A stretch of DNA of 5,976 nucleotides from Candidatus Martarchaeota archaeon (GTDB taxonomy: Archaea; Micrarchaeota; Micrarchaeia; Micrarchaeales; CABMGC01). A model generated the notes under the pieces. It ran no database searches and was not told where the DNA came from. It saw only the letters and a program-made list of their open reading frames with translations. The stretch is from positions 4,620 to 10,595 of the forward strand of contig JAMCZF010000027.1 of NCBI GenBank assembly GCA_023485825.1. Direction: 5' to 3'. Positions 4,552 through 5,976 of the stretch are shown one piece after another (the stretch's first letter is position 1; the number at the start of each line of letters is the position of its first letter). The position numbers were made by a program, and so were the translations under genes.

Positions 4552-5748
4552 ATGGCAGCTGATGATACGGATAAACGGTTCAAGTATCTGTTATATTCAA
4601 GAGCGTTCAGGAGCGTTGCCATAATATACATGAGCCTTGCATTTTCGCTTTATCTGGCGGAGCTGCATATCCAGATAATAGAGATAGGGATTGTAGCTAC
4701 AATAGCAATGCTCTTCATGGTCTTTCTTACAATCAGTCTAGGGCTGATAGGAGACAGATACGGGTACAGGATTGAGCTGCTTTGCTCTGAATTTGTAGCT
4801 CTGGTCGGTGCATTGATCATAGGAGTATCTTCTGCCCCGTTATACATAATGGCAGGCATGGTGATTGCAGGCATTGGAGGGGGGGCAGGTGGGATGAGAG
4901 GCGCATTCTCTCCCGGGACTAATGCGTTCATAGCTAACAACTATAACGATCAGAAGGATAGGATAAGGCGCTATTCGAATATAACTCTTGTCGGCTCTAT
5001 AGCCTCGATAGGGGGCAGCATGCTCTTTGCAAGCGTTTCTCTGCTTAGCGGTTTCGTCGGGCCGCTCGGCGCGTACAGGATACTCTTCCTTGTCTCATCA
5101 GTCATGCTTGTTGCATCAATGGCATCGATTAGCATGCTTACGGAAGAGAAGAGACCGAAGAAAACGACAAAGGTGATGAAAAGCAGCAGCATGAGATATT
5201 CTGCAAGGGTCATTGTAGTAAATGTCCTAGGAGGGATGGGAATAGGCCTTGTAATACCCCTACTTCCGTTGTGGCTGGCTCTTTCTTACGGAGCCACATC
5301 ATTAGATATAGGAGTTATCTTTACTGCCTTGTATCTAGCAGTTGCTTTGGGCTCTTACCTCTCTTCAAAGATTGCAAACCGCATGGACATGCTAAATGTT
5401 GCATCGCATACCCGGCTTCTTTCAGGGGCGCTTTTGTTTGCAATGGCATTTTCTCCCACATTGATTATCGCTGCGCTTCTTTACATGCTAAGAGGCGTGC
5501 TGGCGGGTTTTGGAAGTCCGAGCAGGACAGCAGTAAACGTCAGGGGGGTTGATATTGAGGATTATGGCGCAGCCACAAGCATACAGGGAATTGCATCAAG
5601 AGCGGGGCAGCTCAGTTCAGGCTTAAGCGGATATCTTATGGAGTTTGCACTGCCGCTACCGATATTCATAGGGGGAATATTCCAGTTGGCAAGCGGAATT
5701 GGTTATAAGCTTCTATTCAGCAAGCGCAAGAAGGGCCAAACGATCTGA
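4552..5748 (+). CDS. Major facilitator superfamily (MFS) transporter, 12 TM
   Basis: A 398-residue integral membrane protein with about 12 hydrophobic helices in two halves. The helices are joined by a basic cytoplasmic loop at about 190-215 (LTEEKRPKKTTKVMK region). The family signature motif A lies between TM2 and TM3: G64-L-I-G-D68-R69-Y-G71-Y-R73. The equivalent in the second half is degenerate (SSKIANRMD). Glycine-rich TM4 (IAGIGGGAGG) and the 'SIQGIASRAGQLSSGLSGYL' segment of TM11 are also typical. The length equals the family norm. The substrate cannot be told from sequence; drug or metabolite efflux and nutrient uptake are all possible. I chose the ATG at 4552 because the TATA box lies inside the longer TTG-initiated version (4501). 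GGTAAT at 4543-4548 is a poor Shine-Dalgarno match. An out-of-frame ATG at 4541 opens a 27-residue upstream ORF overlapping the start. Codons look more A/T-rich than in the surface-protein gene. Confidence 0.93.
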   Translation: MAADDTDKRFKYLLYSRAFRSVAIIYMSLAFSLYLAELHIQIIEIGIVATIAMLFMVFLTISLGLIGDRYGYRIELLCSEFVALVGALIIGVSSAPLYIMAGMVIAGIGGGAGGMRGAFSPGTNAFIANNYNDQKDRIRRYSNITLVGSIASIGGSMLFASVSLLSGFVGPLGAYRILFLVSSVMLVASMASISMLTEEKRPKKTTKVMKSSSMRYSARVIVVNVLGGMGIGLVIPLLPLWLALSYGATSLDIGVIFTALYLAVALGSYLSSKIANRMDMLNVASHTRLLSGALLFAMAFSPTLIIAALLYMLRGVLAGFGSPSRTAVNVRGVDIEDYGAATSIQGIASRAGQLSSGLSGYLMEFALPLPIFIGGIFQLASGIGYKLLFSKRKKGQTI

Positions 5749-5909
5749 TGTCCAACCATACATGAAACTTCATACAGATTCGGGTAAGTAGGTAGGGATT
5801 CATACTCCAAGTGCGAGTTCCGTGAGGTACAGTGCGCCATTAGTCAACAAAATAGCAAATTGTGGACTCGGCGATACGCATCCTTTAAGTCGTGGTTAGA
5901 ACGACCATG
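5749..5909. other. Intergenic stretch after the MFS gene
   Basis: No frame here looks like a gene on either strand. A small perfect inverted repeat, ATGAA-AC-TTCAT (5762-5773), lies 14 nt after the MFS stop and might form part of the 3' end. GTCGT/ACGAC (5889-5893/5901-5905) forms a 5-bp stem with a 7-nt loop just upstream of the TATA box at 5910. No tRNA or rRNA signature was found. Confidence 0.5.
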
Positions 5910-5919
5910 TTTATATATA
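5910..5919 (+). promoter_or_regulatory. TATA box of a gene running off the right edge
   Basis: TTTATATATA is a near-ideal archaeal TATA box and predicts initiation at about 5940. No ATG or GTG lies between there and the window end. The only candidate start is a TTG at 5952, so the gene, coding or RNA, begins near or beyond the edge. A second AT box (CGATATATT, 5923-5931) follows. On the minus strand the pair reads as TATA-like too, but no minus-strand gene downstream of it is credible. Confidence 0.5.
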
Positions 5920-5976
5920 CGACGATATATTCCGACATCTATAGCCAAATCTTGCGCACATTTGCGTTCTGTCGCA

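Overview
The window is archaeal. The evidence is TATA-box promoters about 26 bp upstream of start codons, what looks like leaderless transcription, a very long secreted protein dense in N-glycosylation sequons with a Thr/Ser stalk, and a small DUF1059-family protein. The surface-protein style (low charge, Cys-paired, Thr-rich stalk) would fit an acidophilic lineage such as Micrarchaeota/ARMAN or Thermoplasmata. That placement is an inference from style, not from a marker gene.

Layout. Positions 1-106 hold a short promoter region with two perfect inverted repeats, a 9-bp direct repeat and a strong TATA box. Positions 107-3445 (+) encode a 1112-residue membrane-anchored, glycosylated, multi-domain surface protein that ends in a Thr-rich stalk and a six-cysteine knob. 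Positions 3446-4500 look empty if only long ORFs are considered, but they contain small genes. The clearest is a 58-residue DUF1059 protein on the minus strand (4059-4235). Also on the minus strand are a 92-codon reading frame broken by one in-frame TAA (3670-3948) and a possible 46-residue basic protein (4355-4495). A possible 28-residue leaderless microprotein lies on the plus strand (3502-3588). The junction where plus and minus transcription converge (about 3588-3660) carries GC-rich hairpins. Positions 4552-5748 (+) encode a 12-TM major facilitator superfamily (MFS) transporter, whose TATA box overlaps a TATA-like sequence facing the other way. Positions 5749-5976 are non-coding as far as I can see, and end in a TATA box pointing out of the window.

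The genes do not form an obvious pathway. The surface protein and the transporter are both envelope proteins but appear to be separate transcription units about 1.1 kb apart. The minus-strand small genes are convergent with the surface protein and divergent from the transporter. I see no CRISPR array, insertion sequence, tRNA or rRNA. No complete undescribed system can be demonstrated; the best candidates for new biology are the small-gene cluster and the surface-protein architecture.
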